A program made the position numbers and the translations under genes. Below are positions 16,635 to 26,147 of a DNA stretch of 64,000 nt, one piece after another. The stretch is from JBFHIZ01 sp041596215. GTDB taxonomy: Bacteria > Bacillota > Clostridia > Lachnospirales > Lachnospiraceae. Every line of letters starts with the position of its first letter. The stretch's first letter is position 1. The notes beneath the pieces were generated by a model. It searched no databases. It was not told the origin of the DNA and saw nothing but the letters and a program-made list of their open reading frames with translations. Location: contig JBFHIZ010000001.1 in the NCBI GenBank assembly GCA_041596215.1, positions 1 through 64,000 of the forward strand, in the 5' to 3' direction.

Positions 16635-18557
16635 ATGAAAAACGCAAATACATATGATGCAACTAATATCACCGTATTAGAAGGACTTGAAGCAGTGCGT
16701 GTTCGACCAGGAATGTATATTGGAAGTGTTTCAACAAAAGGTTTGAACCATCTTGTTTACGAAATTGTTGACAATTCGGTGGATGAACATCTAGCAGGTT
16801 ATTGTAATGAAATACATGTAATTTTGGAAAATGATGGTTCTACTACAATTTATGATAATGGACGTGGAATTCCAATTGAAATGCACGCAAAAGGAATTAG
16901 TGCTGAAAGGCTTGTTTTTTCCACTTTACATGCAGGTGGAAAATTTGACAATTCCGCATACAAAACAAGTGGAGGATTACACGGAGTGGGATCTTCTGTT
17001 GTAAATGCTTTATCAAGTTATCTTTGCGTTCGAGTCAAAAAAAATGGTTTTATACATGAAGATAAATATGAACGTGGTATCCCTATCGTAGAACTAGAAA
17101 ATGGTCTATTACCGATTATTGGAAAAACAAAAGAAACGGGTACATGGGTAAATTTTTTGCCTGATGAAACAATATTTGAAAAGACAAGATTTAAAGCGGA
17201 TGATATTAAAAGTCGCTTACATGAAACTGCCTATTTAAATCCAAATCTTACCATATATTTTTCGGATAAAAGAGAAGGTAGCGAAGAAGAACTTATTTTT
17301 CATGAAGAAGAAGGAATTCAAGGATTCGTAAAAGAAATCAATAAAACTTCGACAGCACTTACGGATGTTATTTTATTTCAAGGAGAATCGAATGGAATTA
17401 CCTGTGAAGTTGCGTTCCAATATGTAAATGAATTTCATGAAAATATATTAGGTTTTTGCAATAATATTTATAATGCAGAAGGTGGAACACATTTAACTGG
17501 ATTTAAAACTATTTTTACAAGTGTAATAAACAATTACTCAAGAGAATTAGGTATTTTAAAAGATAAAGATTCTAATTTTACCGGTGCAGATGTTAGAAAC
17601 GGTATGACGGCAGTAATATCTCTCAAACATCCTGCTCCACGTTTTGAAGGTCAAACAAAAACAAAATTAGATAACCAAGATGCTTCAAAAGCTGTTAGTC
17701 AAATTGTTGGAGAAGAAATTGTACATTTTTTTGACCGAAATTTAGATATTCTAAAAACTGTAATTGGTTGTGCTGAAAAATCAGCAAAAATAAGGAAAAC
17801 AGAAGAGAAGGCAAAAACAAATCTATTAGCAACCCCTAAATTTTCCTTTGATAGTAATGGTAAACTTGCGAATTGTGAAACGAAAAACCCTCATATTTCA
17901 GAAATATTCATTGTAGAAGGAGATTCGGCCGGAGGAAGTGCCAAAATGGCTAGAAATCGCCTTTTTCAAGCGATTTTACCTATTCGTGGGAAAATCTTAA
18001 ATGTTGAAAAAGCAAGTATTGACAAAGTATTAGCAAATGAAGAAATTAAAACTATGATAAATACCTTTGGTTGTGGCTTTTCAGAAGGATATGGTAATGA
18101 TTTTGATATTTCAAAACTAAAATATAACAAAATAATTATTATGGCAGATGCGGATGTAGATGGTGCACACATCTGTACCTTACTTTTAACGCTATTTTAT
18201 CGATATATGTCCGAATTGATTTTAGAAGGACATGTTTATATTGCTATGCCACCATTATATAAGACAATACCTCAAAAAGGGGAAGGGGAATACTTATATG
18301 ATGATTATGCATTAGAAAAATATCGTAAGTCTCATAAAGGAAATTTTACCTTACAACGTTATAAAGGTTTAGGAGAAATGGACGCAAATCAATTATGGGA
18401 AACGACCTTAAACCCAGAAACTAGAATGTTAAAACAAGTAGAAATTGAAGATGCTAGAATGGCTTCTGATGTAACGGAAATGTTAATGGGTTCTAATGTT
18501 CCCCCTAGAAGAGAGTTTATATATAAAAATGCTCCTGAAGCAGAACTTGATATTTAG
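16635..18557 (+). CDS. parE: Type IIA topoisomerase subunit B (topoisomerase IV ParE-like)
   Basis: 640 residues. GHKL ATPase motifs: EIVDNSVDEH, DNGRGIP, and GLHGVGSSVVNALS. The TOPRIM domain has EGDSAGGSAK and DADVDGAHI, and PIRGKILNVEKA follows the expected position. GyrB and ParE are hard to separate by eye; the choice rests on the location beside recG rather than dnaA/recF and on the partner subunit lacking a GyrA box. The A subunit follows after 18 bases, so the two form one operon and one heterotetramer. Confidence 0.85.
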   Translation: MKNANTYDATNITVLEGLEAVRVRPGMYIGSVSTKGLNHLVYEIVDNSVDEHLAGYCNEIHVILENDGSTTIYDNGRGIPIEMHAKGISAERLVFSTLHAGGKFDNSAYKTSGGLHGVGSSVVNALSSYLCVRVKKNGFIHEDKYERGIPIVELENGLLPIIGKTKETGTWVNFLPDETIFEKTRFKADDIKSRLHETAYLNPNLTIYFSDKREGSEEELIFHEEEGIQGFVKEINKTSTALTDVILFQGESNGITCEVAFQYVNEFHENILGFCNNIYNAEGGTHLTGFKTIFTSVINNYSRELGILKDKDSNFTGADVRNGMTAVISLKHPAPRFEGQTKTKLDNQDASKAVSQIVGEEIVHFFDRNLDILKTVIGCAEKSAKIRKTEEKAKTNLLATPKFSFDSNGKLANCETKNPHISEIFIVEGDSAGGSAKMARNRLFQAILPIRGKILNVEKASIDKVLANEEIKTMINTFGCGFSEGYGNDFDISKLKYNKIIIMADADVDGAHICTLLLTLFYRYMSELILEGHVYIAMPPLYKTIPQKGEGEYLYDDYALEKYRKSHKGNFTLQRYKGLGEMDANQLWETTLNPETRMLKQVEIEDARMASDVTEMLMGSNVPPRREFIYKNAPEAELDI

Positions 18558-18575
18558 AATAAGGAAGGGTATGAC

Positions 18576-20813
18576 GTGGAAGAAAAAATAATAAAAACTG
18601 AGTATTCAGAAATTATGCAAAAATCTTATATAGATTATGCAATGAGTGTAATTGTGGCTCGTGCGCTACCAGATGTTCGTGATGGCCTAAAACCAGTTCA
18701 AAGAAGAACTTTATATGACATGTATGAATTGGGAATCAAACATGATAAAAATTACCGTAAAAGTGCACGTATCGTCGGAGATACTATGGGTAAATATCAT
18801 CCACATGGGGACAGTTCCATTTATGATTCTTTAGTTGTCATGAGTCAAGATTTTAAAAAGTCAATGCCTTTAGTGGATGGGCACGGGAATTTTGGAAATA
18901 TTGAAGGCGATGGGGCAGCCGCTATGCGTTATACGGAAGCACGATTGCATGAAATCACTGAGGTTGGTTTACTATCTGATTTAGATAAAGATGTCATAGA
19001 TTTCATTCCAAATTTTGATGAAACAGAAAAAGAACCTTCTGTTCTTCCTGCAAAATTTCCTAATTTATTAGTCAATGGAGCGGAAGGGATTGCTGTTGGT
19101 ATGGCTACAAGCATACCTCCACATAATCTAGGTGAGATCATCGAAGCAACCAAAGCTTACATGAAAGATGAATCTATCACGATAAAAGAGCTCTTAAAAC
19201 ATATAAAAGGGCCTGATTTTCCTACCGGTGGTGTTGTAATAAATAAGGATGATTTATTACATATCTATGAGACTGGATCCGGTAAAATTAAAATTCGAGG
19301 TACTGTTGAAACAAAAAGAGGGAAAAATGGCAAAATTGAAGTAATCATATCTGAAATTCCTTATACAATGATTGGCGCAAATATCGCCAAATTTTTGAGT
19401 GATGTGGCTGGTTTATATGATTCTAAAAAAGCGCCTGAAATTGTTGATATCTCCAATCAATCTTCAAAAGAAGGAATCCACATTGTCATTGAATTAAAAA
19501 GAGGATCCGATGCCGATAATTTTATTAATTTACTCTATAAAAAAACAAGGTTAGAAGATACTTTTGGCGTAAATATGCTTGCCATATCAAATCAAAAACC
19601 TGAAATTATGAATATTAAAGAAATTATTAAAAATAATGTTGAATTTCAATATGAAGTAACAAAAAGAAAATATAATAATTTATTGGAAAAAGAACAAAAA
19701 CGAAAAGAAATTCAAGAAGGTTTAATTAAAGCTTGTAATATTATAGATTTAATAATCGAAATTTTACGAGGTTCAAAAGATCGTGCTATGGTAAAAAAAT
19801 GTCTTGTTCAAGGAACTATAGAGGGCATAACATTCAAATCAAAAGAATCCAAAATTATGGCACAACAATTACAATTTTCTGAAATACAAGCAGATGCTAT
19901 TTTAGACATGCGTCTATATAAACTAATTGGTTTAGAAATTGAAGCACTTATGAATGAACATGAAAAAACAATGGCTAATATTTACCGATATGAAGATATT
20001 CTTGAAAGAAAAGATTCAATGATTCAGGTTTTAATTAATGAATTAGATTCCATGAAGAAAGAATTTGCAACGAAAAGGAAAACAATAATTGAAAATGGAA
20101 AAGAAGCCGTATATGAAGAAAAAGAACAAGAAGAGATGCCACTAATTTTTTTAATGGATCGATTTGGTTATGCACGTACCATAGATATTTCTACTTATGA
20201 AAGAAATAAAGAAGCGGCTGACAATGAAAATAAATTTGTCATACAAACAAAAAATACTGGTAAAATATGTGTGTTCACAAATACGGGGCAATTACATACC
20301 ATAAAAGTTCAAGATTTGCCTTTGGGAAAATTTAGAGATAAAGGTATACCAATCGATAATGTAAGTAATTTTTCTTCCAATCATGAAATGATTTTATATA
20401 TCATAGATCAATCTAATTTAATTGTTGGTCGAATTATTTTTGTAACAAAACTAGGTTTTATCAAAACGGTTGATGGATCAGAATTTCATGTGTCTAAAAG
20501 ACAAATTATTGCTACAAATTTATCTGATTCAGATGAATTATTATCTGTTGAACAGATTATAGAACAAAGAAATATTGTGTTACAATCAAATGATGGTTAT
20601 TTTTTGCGTTTTCCAATTGAAGAAATACCTTTAAAGAAAAAAAATGCGATTGGTGTTAGAAGTATGCGCTTTTCTCCAAAAGCACATCTAGAATCGGTAT
20701 ATTACACGCAAAATGCAATGGAACAAACCATAGAATATAATTCGAAAATAATTGAACTTAATAAAATTAAACTTGGAAAAAGAGATGCAAAAGGTGTGAA
20801 AATCCGAGTATAA
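18576..20813 (+). CDS. parC: Type IIA topoisomerase subunit A (topoisomerase IV ParC-like)
   Basis: 745 residues from a GTG start at 18576 with AAGGAAGGG upstream. The breakage-reunion domain has SYIDYAMSVIVARALPD, YHPHGDSSIYD and the catalytic tyrosine in AAMRYTEARL. The quinolone-determining positions after HPHGD keep Ser and Asp, the susceptible state. The C-terminal beta-pinwheel is present (DRFGYARTIDISTY, FTNTGQLHTIKV), but no GyrA box (QRRGGKG-like) is seen, favouring decatenation (topoisomerase IV) over supercoiling. rsmD follows after 12 bases. Confidence 0.85.
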   Translation: MEEKIIKTEYSEIMQKSYIDYAMSVIVARALPDVRDGLKPVQRRTLYDMYELGIKHDKNYRKSARIVGDTMGKYHPHGDSSIYDSLVVMSQDFKKSMPLVDGHGNFGNIEGDGAAAMRYTEARLHEITEVGLLSDLDKDVIDFIPNFDETEKEPSVLPAKFPNLLVNGAEGIAVGMATSIPPHNLGEIIEATKAYMKDESITIKELLKHIKGPDFPTGGVVINKDDLLHIYETGSGKIKIRGTVETKRGKNGKIEVIISEIPYTMIGANIAKFLSDVAGLYDSKKAPEIVDISNQSSKEGIHIVIELKRGSDADNFINLLYKKTRLEDTFGVNMLAISNQKPEIMNIKEIIKNNVEFQYEVTKRKYNNLLEKEQKRKEIQEGLIKACNIIDLIIEILRGSKDRAMVKKCLVQGTIEGITFKSKESKIMAQQLQFSEIQADAILDMRLYKLIGLEIEALMNEHEKTMANIYRYEDILERKDSMIQVLINELDSMKKEFATKRKTIIENGKEAVYEEKEQEEMPLIFLMDRFGYARTIDISTYERNKEAADNENKFVIQTKNTGKICVFTNTGQLHTIKVQDLPLGKFRDKGIPIDNVSNFSSNHEMILYIIDQSNLIVGRIIFVTKLGFIKTVDGSEFHVSKRQIIATNLSDSDELLSVEQIIEQRNIVLQSNDGYFLRFPIEEIPLKKKNAIGVRSMRFSPKAHLESVYYTQNAMEQTIEYNSKIIELNKIKLGKRDAKGVKIRV

Positions 20814-20825
20814 CAGGAGACGTAT

Positions 20826-21380
20826 ATGAGAGTAATAGCAGGAACAGCGAGAAGATTACCATTATCTTGCCCAGAAGGAATGAATACAAGACCTACTAAA
20901 GATCGAATAAAAGAAACATTATTTAATATTATTCAAAATGATATTCCAAACAGTGTTTTTGTTGACTTATTTAGCGGTAGTGGTGCAATCGGTATTGAAG
21001 CGTTAAGTAGAGGTGCAAACAAATGTTATTTTATTGATAAAAACAAAAAAGCAATTGCATGTATTAGGGAAAATTTACTATTTACAAAATTGTCTGATAA
21101 CGCAATAATTATACAACAAGATGCTGTTGATTCTTTCTTTGCAATTCACGAAGAACATATTGATATTCTTTTTATTGACCCACCATATTCTGACGGTTAT
21201 GAATCGAAAATACTAAATGCATTATTAAATTTTGAAAATATTGATGAAAAAACAAAAATTATTTTTGAAGCCGATGTAAAAACGGCTTTTGATGATTTTG
21301 AAACGGGAGGGTATCTCATTGAAAGAGAAAAAATATACAAAACAAACAAACTCGTATTTATGCGAAAATCAAACACCTAA
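20826..21380 (+). CDS. rsmD: 16S rRNA (guanine(966)-N(2))-methyltransferase RsmD
   Basis: 184 residues. Typical N-terminus MRVIAGTARRLPL followed by RPTKDRIKETLFNI, the SAM-binding region VDLFSGSGAIGIEALSRGA, and the catalytic DPPY motif (FIDPPYSDGY). It methylates G966 of 16S rRNA. rsmD-coaD is a standard pair in Gram-positives; here the two genes overlap by about 60 bases. Confidence 0.95.
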   Translation: MRVIAGTARRLPLSCPEGMNTRPTKDRIKETLFNIIQNDIPNSVFVDLFSGSGAIGIEALSRGANKCYFIDKNKKAIACIRENLLFTKLSDNAIIIQQDAVDSFFAIHEEHIDILFIDPPYSDGYESKILNALLNFENIDEKTKIIFEADVKTAFDDFETGGYLIEREKIYKTNKLVFMRKSNT

Positions 21381-21903
21381 ACTTGATCGCGTGATATATC
21401 CTGGGAGCTTTGATCCTGTGACTTTTGGACATATTGACATTATTAAACGAGCAGCTTCTATGTTCAGCGAAGTGATTGTTGCAGTTTTAAATAACCAATA
21501 TAAAACTGCATTGTTTTCTACAGATGAACGTGTTAAAATGTTAGAAGAAGTTGTGAAAGATTATCCTAACGTGAAAGTTGATTCTTATAGTGGTTTAACC
21601 ATTGATTATGCAAAAGAAAACAATATTCATGTATTAGTAAGAGGCTTACGAGCAGTAACTGATTTTGAATATGAATTACAAATTGCACAAACAAACAGAA
21701 AATTAACGAACGAAATGGTTGACACGATCTTTCTTACAACAAGTTTGGAAAACGCATATTTGAGTTCTACCATTGTAAAAGAAATAGCATCTTATAAGGG
21801 AGACATTTCTCTATGTGTTCCTGAAAATGTTATGATAAAAACTTATGAAAAATATAATATTTCCATAAAAGATATACAAGAAAAATACAAGGATGTAGAA
21901 TAG
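21319..21903 (+). CDS. coaD: Phosphopantetheine adenylyltransferase
   Basis: Catalyses the penultimate step of CoA synthesis. Nucleotidyltransferase motifs are YPGSFDPVTFGHIDII and, near the C-terminus, SSTIVKEIASYKGD. The start is unusual: no ATG stands near YPGSF. A TTG at 21319 has a very strong Shine-Dalgarno (GGGAGGG, 21305-21311) seven bases upstream and gives 194 residues with a ~24-residue lysine-rich extension and a 62-base overlap with rsmD. The alternative GTG at 21391 would give the normal ~170 residues but has no Shine-Dalgarno. Confidence 0.88.
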   Translation: MKEKKYTKQTNSYLCENQTPKLDRVIYPGSFDPVTFGHIDIIKRAASMFSEVIVAVLNNQYKTALFSTDERVKMLEEVVKDYPNVKVDSYSGLTIDYAKENNIHVLVRGLRAVTDFEYELQIAQTNRKLTNEMVDTIFLTTSLENAYLSSTIVKEIASYKGDISLCVPENVMIKTYEKYNISIKDIQEKYKDVE

Positions 21904-21911
21904 GAGTGCAT

Positions 21912-22526
21912 ATGAGTAGTAAAATTGAGCAATTAATCGATGATATTGAAGAGTATATTGATGAATGTAAGTTTCAAGCATTTTCAAGTACAAAAATCAT
22001 TGTAAATAAGGAAGAAATTGATGATCTTCTTCATAACCTTAGAGCTACAACACCTGAAGAAATAAAATATTATCGTAAAATCATCAAGAATAAAGAAGCA
22101 ATTTTAAATGACGCAAGAGAAAAAGCGGAATCTTTAATTAACAAAACAACCATACAAACAAATGAATTAATTAATGAACATGAAATTATGCAACAGGCTT
22201 ATGCACAAGCAAATGAAATTGTGAAAATTGCAACGGAACAAGCGCAAGGGATTAAAGAAAAAGCAATTGTTGAAGGTAATATGTATCGTGAAGCTTCGGT
22301 TAATTATATGGATAATTTTTTACGCGATATTCAATCGGTATTAGAATCTTCCATTACCAATGCTTCGCTACAGTATGAAACCTTACTCAATTCCTTAAAC
22401 GAACATTATGAAACCGTTATTAATAATCGTGAAGAACTTCGTCCTGCGGAAAAGGAACCTTTTGAAGATTCATCCGATGATGATGAAATTTCAGGTTTAA
22501 ATAATGAAGAATTTGATTTGATTTAA
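21912..22526 (+). CDS. Coiled-coil protein, V-type ATPase subunit H/E-like
   Basis: 204 residues from ATG 21912 (AGGAG at 21902-21906). It is helical and charged, with a central part (about 60-130: NKEAILNDAREKAESLINK...ATEQAQGIKEKAIVEGN) that resembles peripheral-stalk subunits of rotary ATPases or DivIVA-like coiled coils. No ATPase genes are nearby, so this is a similarity of fold rather than evidence of function. The C-terminus is acidic. In Clostridia such a gene often follows rsmD-coaD. A strong terminator follows. Confidence 0.65.
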   Translation: MSSKIEQLIDDIEEYIDECKFQAFSSTKIIVNKEEIDDLLHNLRATTPEEIKYYRKIIKNKEAILNDAREKAESLINKTTIQTNELINEHEIMQQAYAQANEIVKIATEQAQGIKEKAIVEGNMYREASVNYMDNFLRDIQSVLESSITNASLQYETLLNSLNEHYETVINNREELRPAEKEPFEDSSDDDEISGLNNEEFDLI

Positions 22527-22566
22527 AACAAAAGTATATCAGATGATATACTTTTGTTTTTTGAAA
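22525..22566 (+). terminator. Terminator after the coiled-coil gene
   Basis: Perfect 16-bp inverted repeat (22525-22540 against 22545-22560), loop AGAT, ending in six T. The next gene's Shine-Dalgarno starts about ten bases after the hairpin. Confidence 0.85.
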
Positions 22567-22581
22567 CTATGGAGTGATGAA

Positions 22582-23289
22582 ATGCGACTTGATAAATATT
22601 TAAGTGATTTGAATTTTGGAACTAGGAAAACGTTGAAAGATCATATTAAAAATGGCTCAGTAATGGTTAATAAGGAAATATGCAAAAATCCTGCAGTGCA
22701 GGTAAATATAAATTCTGATCAAATTTCTTTTCAAGGAAAATTAGTAACTTATCAAAAATATAAGTATTATATGTTAAACAAACCGAAAGATATGGTTACT
22801 GCTTCTAAAGATAAGTATTCATCTTGCGTTCTTGATTTGTTTCAACAAGAATCTGTTAAAAATCTGTTTGCGGTTGGTCGTTTAGATAAAGATACCGAAG
22901 GATTGCTATTACTTACTAATGATGGTGTTTTTTCTCATAAAATCACGTCACCTTCACATAATTTATGGAAAACATATTATGCGATTCTAAATGACTATAT
23001 TGATTCTTCTGCAATTACTGCTTTTGAACATGGAGTTTCCATAGGTGATTTGAAAATAACAAAACCATCAAAACTGACAATACTAGAATCTTCGAAAAAC
23101 AGAAGTTTTGTTACTCTATCCATTTCAGAAGGAAGATATCATCAAGTAAAACGGATGTTTCAAACACTTGGATTAAAAGTTACCTATTTAAAACGTATTT
23201 CAATAGGTTCTTTACAATTGGATGATTCGCTTCCTTTAGGAGCGTATCGTGAACTTACAAAATCTGAAATTGATGCAATTTTCATATAA
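22582..23289 (+). CDS. 16S rRNA pseudouridine synthase, RsuA family
   Basis: 235 residues from ATG 22582, placed by GGAG seven bases upstream; longer in-frame starts fall inside the terminator. It has an N-terminal S4 RNA-binding domain (MRLDKYLSDLNFG...VMVNKE) and the RsuA-type catalytic motif VGRLDKDTEGLLLLTNDG with the nucleophilic aspartate. It should isomerise a uridine in 16S rRNA (U516 in E. coli RsuA). It starts only some 15 bases after a terminator, with no room for a promoter. Confidence 0.9.
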   Translation: MRLDKYLSDLNFGTRKTLKDHIKNGSVMVNKEICKNPAVQVNINSDQISFQGKLVTYQKYKYYMLNKPKDMVTASKDKYSSCVLDLFQQESVKNLFAVGRLDKDTEGLLLLTNDGVFSHKITSPSHNLWKTYYAILNDYIDSSAITAFEHGVSIGDLKITKPSKLTILESSKNRSFVTLSISEGRYHQVKRMFQTLGLKVTYLKRISIGSLQLDDSLPLGAYRELTKSEIDAIFI

Positions 23290-23304
23290 ATGAAAGGAAA
23301 TATA

Positions 23305-23955
23305 ATGTTAGATAATATTAAAGCTATGATTTTTGATTTAGATGGAACACTAGTGGATTCTATGTGGATTTGGAAAGACATTGATATAAATTATTTGAAA
23401 CAATATCAATTAACACTACCTGAAGATTTACAAAAAAATATTGAAGGACTCAGTTTCACAGAAACTGCAGCCTATTTCAAAGAATATTTTAATCTTGAGG
23501 ATTCCATAGAAAAAATAAAAAATGATTGGAACGAACTTGCAATGGATCTATATTGTACAAAAGTTCCTTTAAAAAGAAATGCTTTAAACTTATTAAAATA
23601 TGGGAAAAAAAATAATATAAAAATGGGAATTGCAAGTAGTAATTCAAAAGAATTGGTAACATCTGTCCTTAAAGCCCTTCAAATTGACCATTATTTTGAT
23701 GTAGTGGTAACTTCATGCGAAGCAAAAAAAGGGAAACCCGAACCAGATGTTTATTTACTAGCTGCAAAAAAATTAAATATACCAACCGAACATTGCTTAG
23801 TATTTGAAGACATTATAGCTGGTATTATGGCTGGAAGAAGAGCATCAATGAAAGTCTGTGCAGTAGAAGATGCATATTCAAATCATACAAAACATGAAAA
23901 AATTAAACTTGCTGATTATTATATTTCTGATTTTTCAGAAGTTTTTATATCTTAA
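23305..23955 (+). CDS. HAD family hydrolase (beta-phosphoglucomutase-like)
   Basis: 216 residues from ATG 23305 (AAAGGA upstream). HAD motif I is FDLDGTLVDS, motif II is IASSNSKE, the lysine is in KKGKPEPDVYLLAA, and motif IV is VFEDIIAGIMAG. An all-helical cap inserted after motif I marks subclass I, as in beta-phosphoglucomutase and small sugar- or nucleotide-phosphate phosphatases. The substrate cannot be assigned. It is 15 bases downstream of the rsuA-family gene and probably co-transcribed. Confidence 0.85.
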   Translation: MLDNIKAMIFDLDGTLVDSMWIWKDIDINYLKQYQLTLPEDLQKNIEGLSFTETAAYFKEYFNLEDSIEKIKNDWNELAMDLYCTKVPLKRNALNLLKYGKKNNIKMGIASSNSKELVTSVLKALQIDHYFDVVVTSCEAKKGKPEPDVYLLAAKKLNIPTEHCLVFEDIIAGIMAGRRASMKVCAVEDAYSNHTKHEKIKLADYYISDFSEVFIS

Positions 23956-24004
23956 TTTGAAAATTTGTTGCTACAACAAACATATATTATAAGGAAGGAA
24001 ATTC

Positions 24005-24577
24005 ATGAAAAAAAACAAACCACAAAAAGGGAATATACAATATCTTACTTATCGAAAAAAAATAACCATTATACGTACATTTTTACTATTTCTATTAGCT
24101 TTTACTATTTTAATGACTGGATATCTTTCTACTGGAAGTGTTGAAAATTACTTGACGATTATTGGTATTTTAGGTATATTACCAGCCACAAGATCTGCGG
24201 TGGAAATGATTGCTGTATTACGTGTAAAACCAATCAATGATGCTATCTATCAAAAATACAGCGACCTAACAGCACAAAGTAAATTGGATTTACAATATAA
24301 CTTATATTTTACGACAAACAAAAAAAACTTTTCCATTCAAGTATTATTTGTAACAAATGAATGTATTATTGGCTATACAACCGATAAAAAATGTAATATA
24401 AAAGATGCAAAAATACATATTCAAACATATATGAAAAAAGATGGATTTACACCAAAGAATGTAAATGTTTTTTCAGAAGAAAGTAAATTTTTACTAGCAA
24501 TTAAAAACAATCTAGAAAACAAGCCTAGTTTATTAGATTCCAAAATGGAACACGCCTTAAAATTGCTTTCCATTTAA
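24005..24577 (+). CDS. Hypothetical membrane protein
   Basis: 190 residues, no family recognised. Two hydrophobic segments (about 20-40 and 48-62) are followed by a cytoplasmic or extracellular soluble domain of ~125 residues with mixed alpha/beta character (FSIQVLFVTNECIIGYTTDK). The Shine-Dalgarno is good (AAGGAAGG). It lies between rRNA pseudouridine synthase genes and probably belongs to the same transcript. No catalytic motif is visible. Confidence 0.7.
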   Translation: MKKNKPQKGNIQYLTYRKKITIIRTFLLFLLAFTILMTGYLSTGSVENYLTIIGILGILPATRSAVEMIAVLRVKPINDAIYQKYSDLTAQSKLDLQYNLYFTTNKKNFSIQVLFVTNECIIGYTTDKKCNIKDAKIHIQTYMKKDGFTPKNVNVFSEESKFLLAIKNNLENKPSLLDSKMEHALKLLSI

Positions 24578-24594
24578 GAAAAAGAGTGTATATC

Positions 24595-25593
24595 ATGGAA
24601 CAAATTTCAGTTGATAATAACATATCCGGACAAAGATTGGATAAATTTTTAATTAAATATTTTCCAAATGCATCGAAAAGTTTCATATATAAAATGTTGC
24701 GGAAAAAAAACATCCTTTTGAATGAAAAAAAGGCCTCGGGAAATGAAATATTGTTGGAAAAAGATCAAATTTCAATTTATTTTTCTGAAGACACCCTACG
24801 TAAATTCAAAACATTACCAAATAATCATTTTGACTTGGTCAGTCAATATGAATTAGCTTATCAAAAACTTTTTCATGAAATATCGATTCTTTATGAGGAT
24901 ACCAATATCATTGTTTTTTATAAAGCTGCAGGCGTTTTATCACAAAAATCAACCCCAACGGATATTTCTATTAATGAATTTGGAATTGGATATTTACTAA
25001 AAACGGGTCAAATAACAAAAGATTCTTTGCAATTAAATAAACCTTCAATCTGCAATCGTCTAGATCGAAATACGAGTGGAATTGTACTTTTTGGAAAAAC
25101 ACTACTTGGACTTCAAACTCTAAATTTAGCAATAAAAAATCATTCAATACAAAAATACTATCGTTGTTTTTTATCAGGAATTTTAAAAGAACCAATTAAA
25201 CTAAATGGATATTTATCAAAAAATGAACAAACCAATTCGGTACAAATATATGACAAAAAAATTAATAATAGCTCTGCAATCCAAACTAATATTTATCCCC
25301 TGTCCTATGGGGGAAATATAACTTATGCAGAAATTGAATTGATTACAGGGAAAACACATCAAATACGTGCACATGTAGCATCTATTGGACACCCCATCAT
25401 AGGAGATTATAAGTACGGGAATGCATCCGTTAATAAAATCTTTAAACGTGAATGTTCTGTACAAGCACAATTATTGCATTCATATCGAGTAGTATTTCCA
25501 CAAATGAATGATGTGTTTCATCAACTAAGTGAACGTGAATTAATTGCTCCCATTCCGTCCACATTTCAAAATATATTAAACCTATATTTTTAA
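24595..25593 (+). CDS. RluA family pseudouridine synthase with S4 domain
   Basis: 332 residues from ATG 24595; a GTG at 24586 is less likely because it overlaps the weak Shine-Dalgarno. The S4 domain spans about 10-60 (RLDKFLIKYFPNASKSFIYK), and the catalytic core has ICNRLDRNTSGIVLFGKT with the conserved aspartate and LITGKTHQIRAHVASIGHPIIGD. The tryptic pattern fits RluC/RluD-type 23S rRNA enzymes, but the first His of the usual HRLD motif is Asn. It is one of three pseudouridine synthases in the window. Confidence 0.9.
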   Translation: MEQISVDNNISGQRLDKFLIKYFPNASKSFIYKMLRKKNILLNEKKASGNEILLEKDQISIYFSEDTLRKFKTLPNNHFDLVSQYELAYQKLFHEISILYEDTNIIVFYKAAGVLSQKSTPTDISINEFGIGYLLKTGQITKDSLQLNKPSICNRLDRNTSGIVLFGKTLLGLQTLNLAIKNHSIQKYYRCFLSGILKEPIKLNGYLSKNEQTNSVQIYDKKINNSSAIQTNIYPLSYGGNITYAEIELITGKTHQIRAHVASIGHPIIGDYKYGNASVNKIFKRECSVQAQLLHSYRVVFPQMNDVFHQLSERELIAPIPSTFQNILNLYF

Positions 25594-25607
25594 TTTTGGA
25601 GGGTATT

Positions 25608-26147
25608 ATGGCAACATGGAATTCAAGAGGTCTTCGAGGATCTTCCTTAGAAGATTTTATTAATCGCACAAATGAAAAATATCAAGAATACCATCTTGGT
25701 CTTGTTCAAAAAATCCCCACACCAATTACTCCAGTAAAAATCGACAAAACTACGCGCCATATTACACTTGCTTATTTTGAACAAAAAAGTACGATTGACT
25801 ACATTGGTGTAATACAAGGAATTCCCATATGTTTTGATGCAAAAGAATGTGGGAGCAAATCATTTACTTTAAACAATATTCATGCACATCAAATTGAGTT
25901 TATGCGTGAATTTGAAAAACAAAATGGTATTGCTTTCTTATTAATATCTTTTACAGCTTACCAAACATATTACTATTTACCTTTTCGCAAACTAGAAGAA
26001 TTTGTAAACCGCTATAAAAATGGTGGAAAAAAAAGTTTTCATTATAATGAATTAGACGAAAAATATATTATAACTTCTAAAAAAGGAATCCTGATTCCAT
26101 ATTTAGATACCTTACAAGTGGATTTACAGGAAAGAAAAAACATTTGA
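25608..26147 (+). CDS. recU: Holliday junction resolvase RecU
   Basis: 179 residues from ATG 25608 with GGAGGG upstream. The RecU pattern is clear: GSSLEDFINRTNEKYQEYHLGLVQKIPTPI, HITLAYFEQKSTIDYIGV and the catalytic stretch PICFDAKECGSKSF, where Asp, Glu and Lys coordinate metal in this endonuclease fold. RecU replaces RuvC in many Firmicutes and works with RuvAB, encoded at 2.9-4.5 kb. Its stop codon overlaps the -35 of the his promoter. Confidence 0.92.
   Translation: MATWNSRGLRGSSLEDFINRTNEKYQEYHLGLVQKIPTPITPVKIDKTTRHITLAYFEQKSTIDYIGVIQGIPICFDAKECGSKSFTLNNIHAHQIEFMREFEKQNGIAFLLISFTAYQTYYYLPFRKLEEFVNRYKNGGKKSFHYNELDEKYIITSKKGILIPYLDTLQVDLQERKNI

Noticed and set aside
21912..22526. True V-type ATPase subunit
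   Set aside because: Only coiled-coil similarity is visible and no other rotary ATPase genes are nearby, so the call is left as a structural resemblance.
23964..23980. TTTGTTG-CTA-CAACAAA as a terminator after the HAD gene
   Set aside because: Seven A/T-rich pairs with no T-run; too weak to call.
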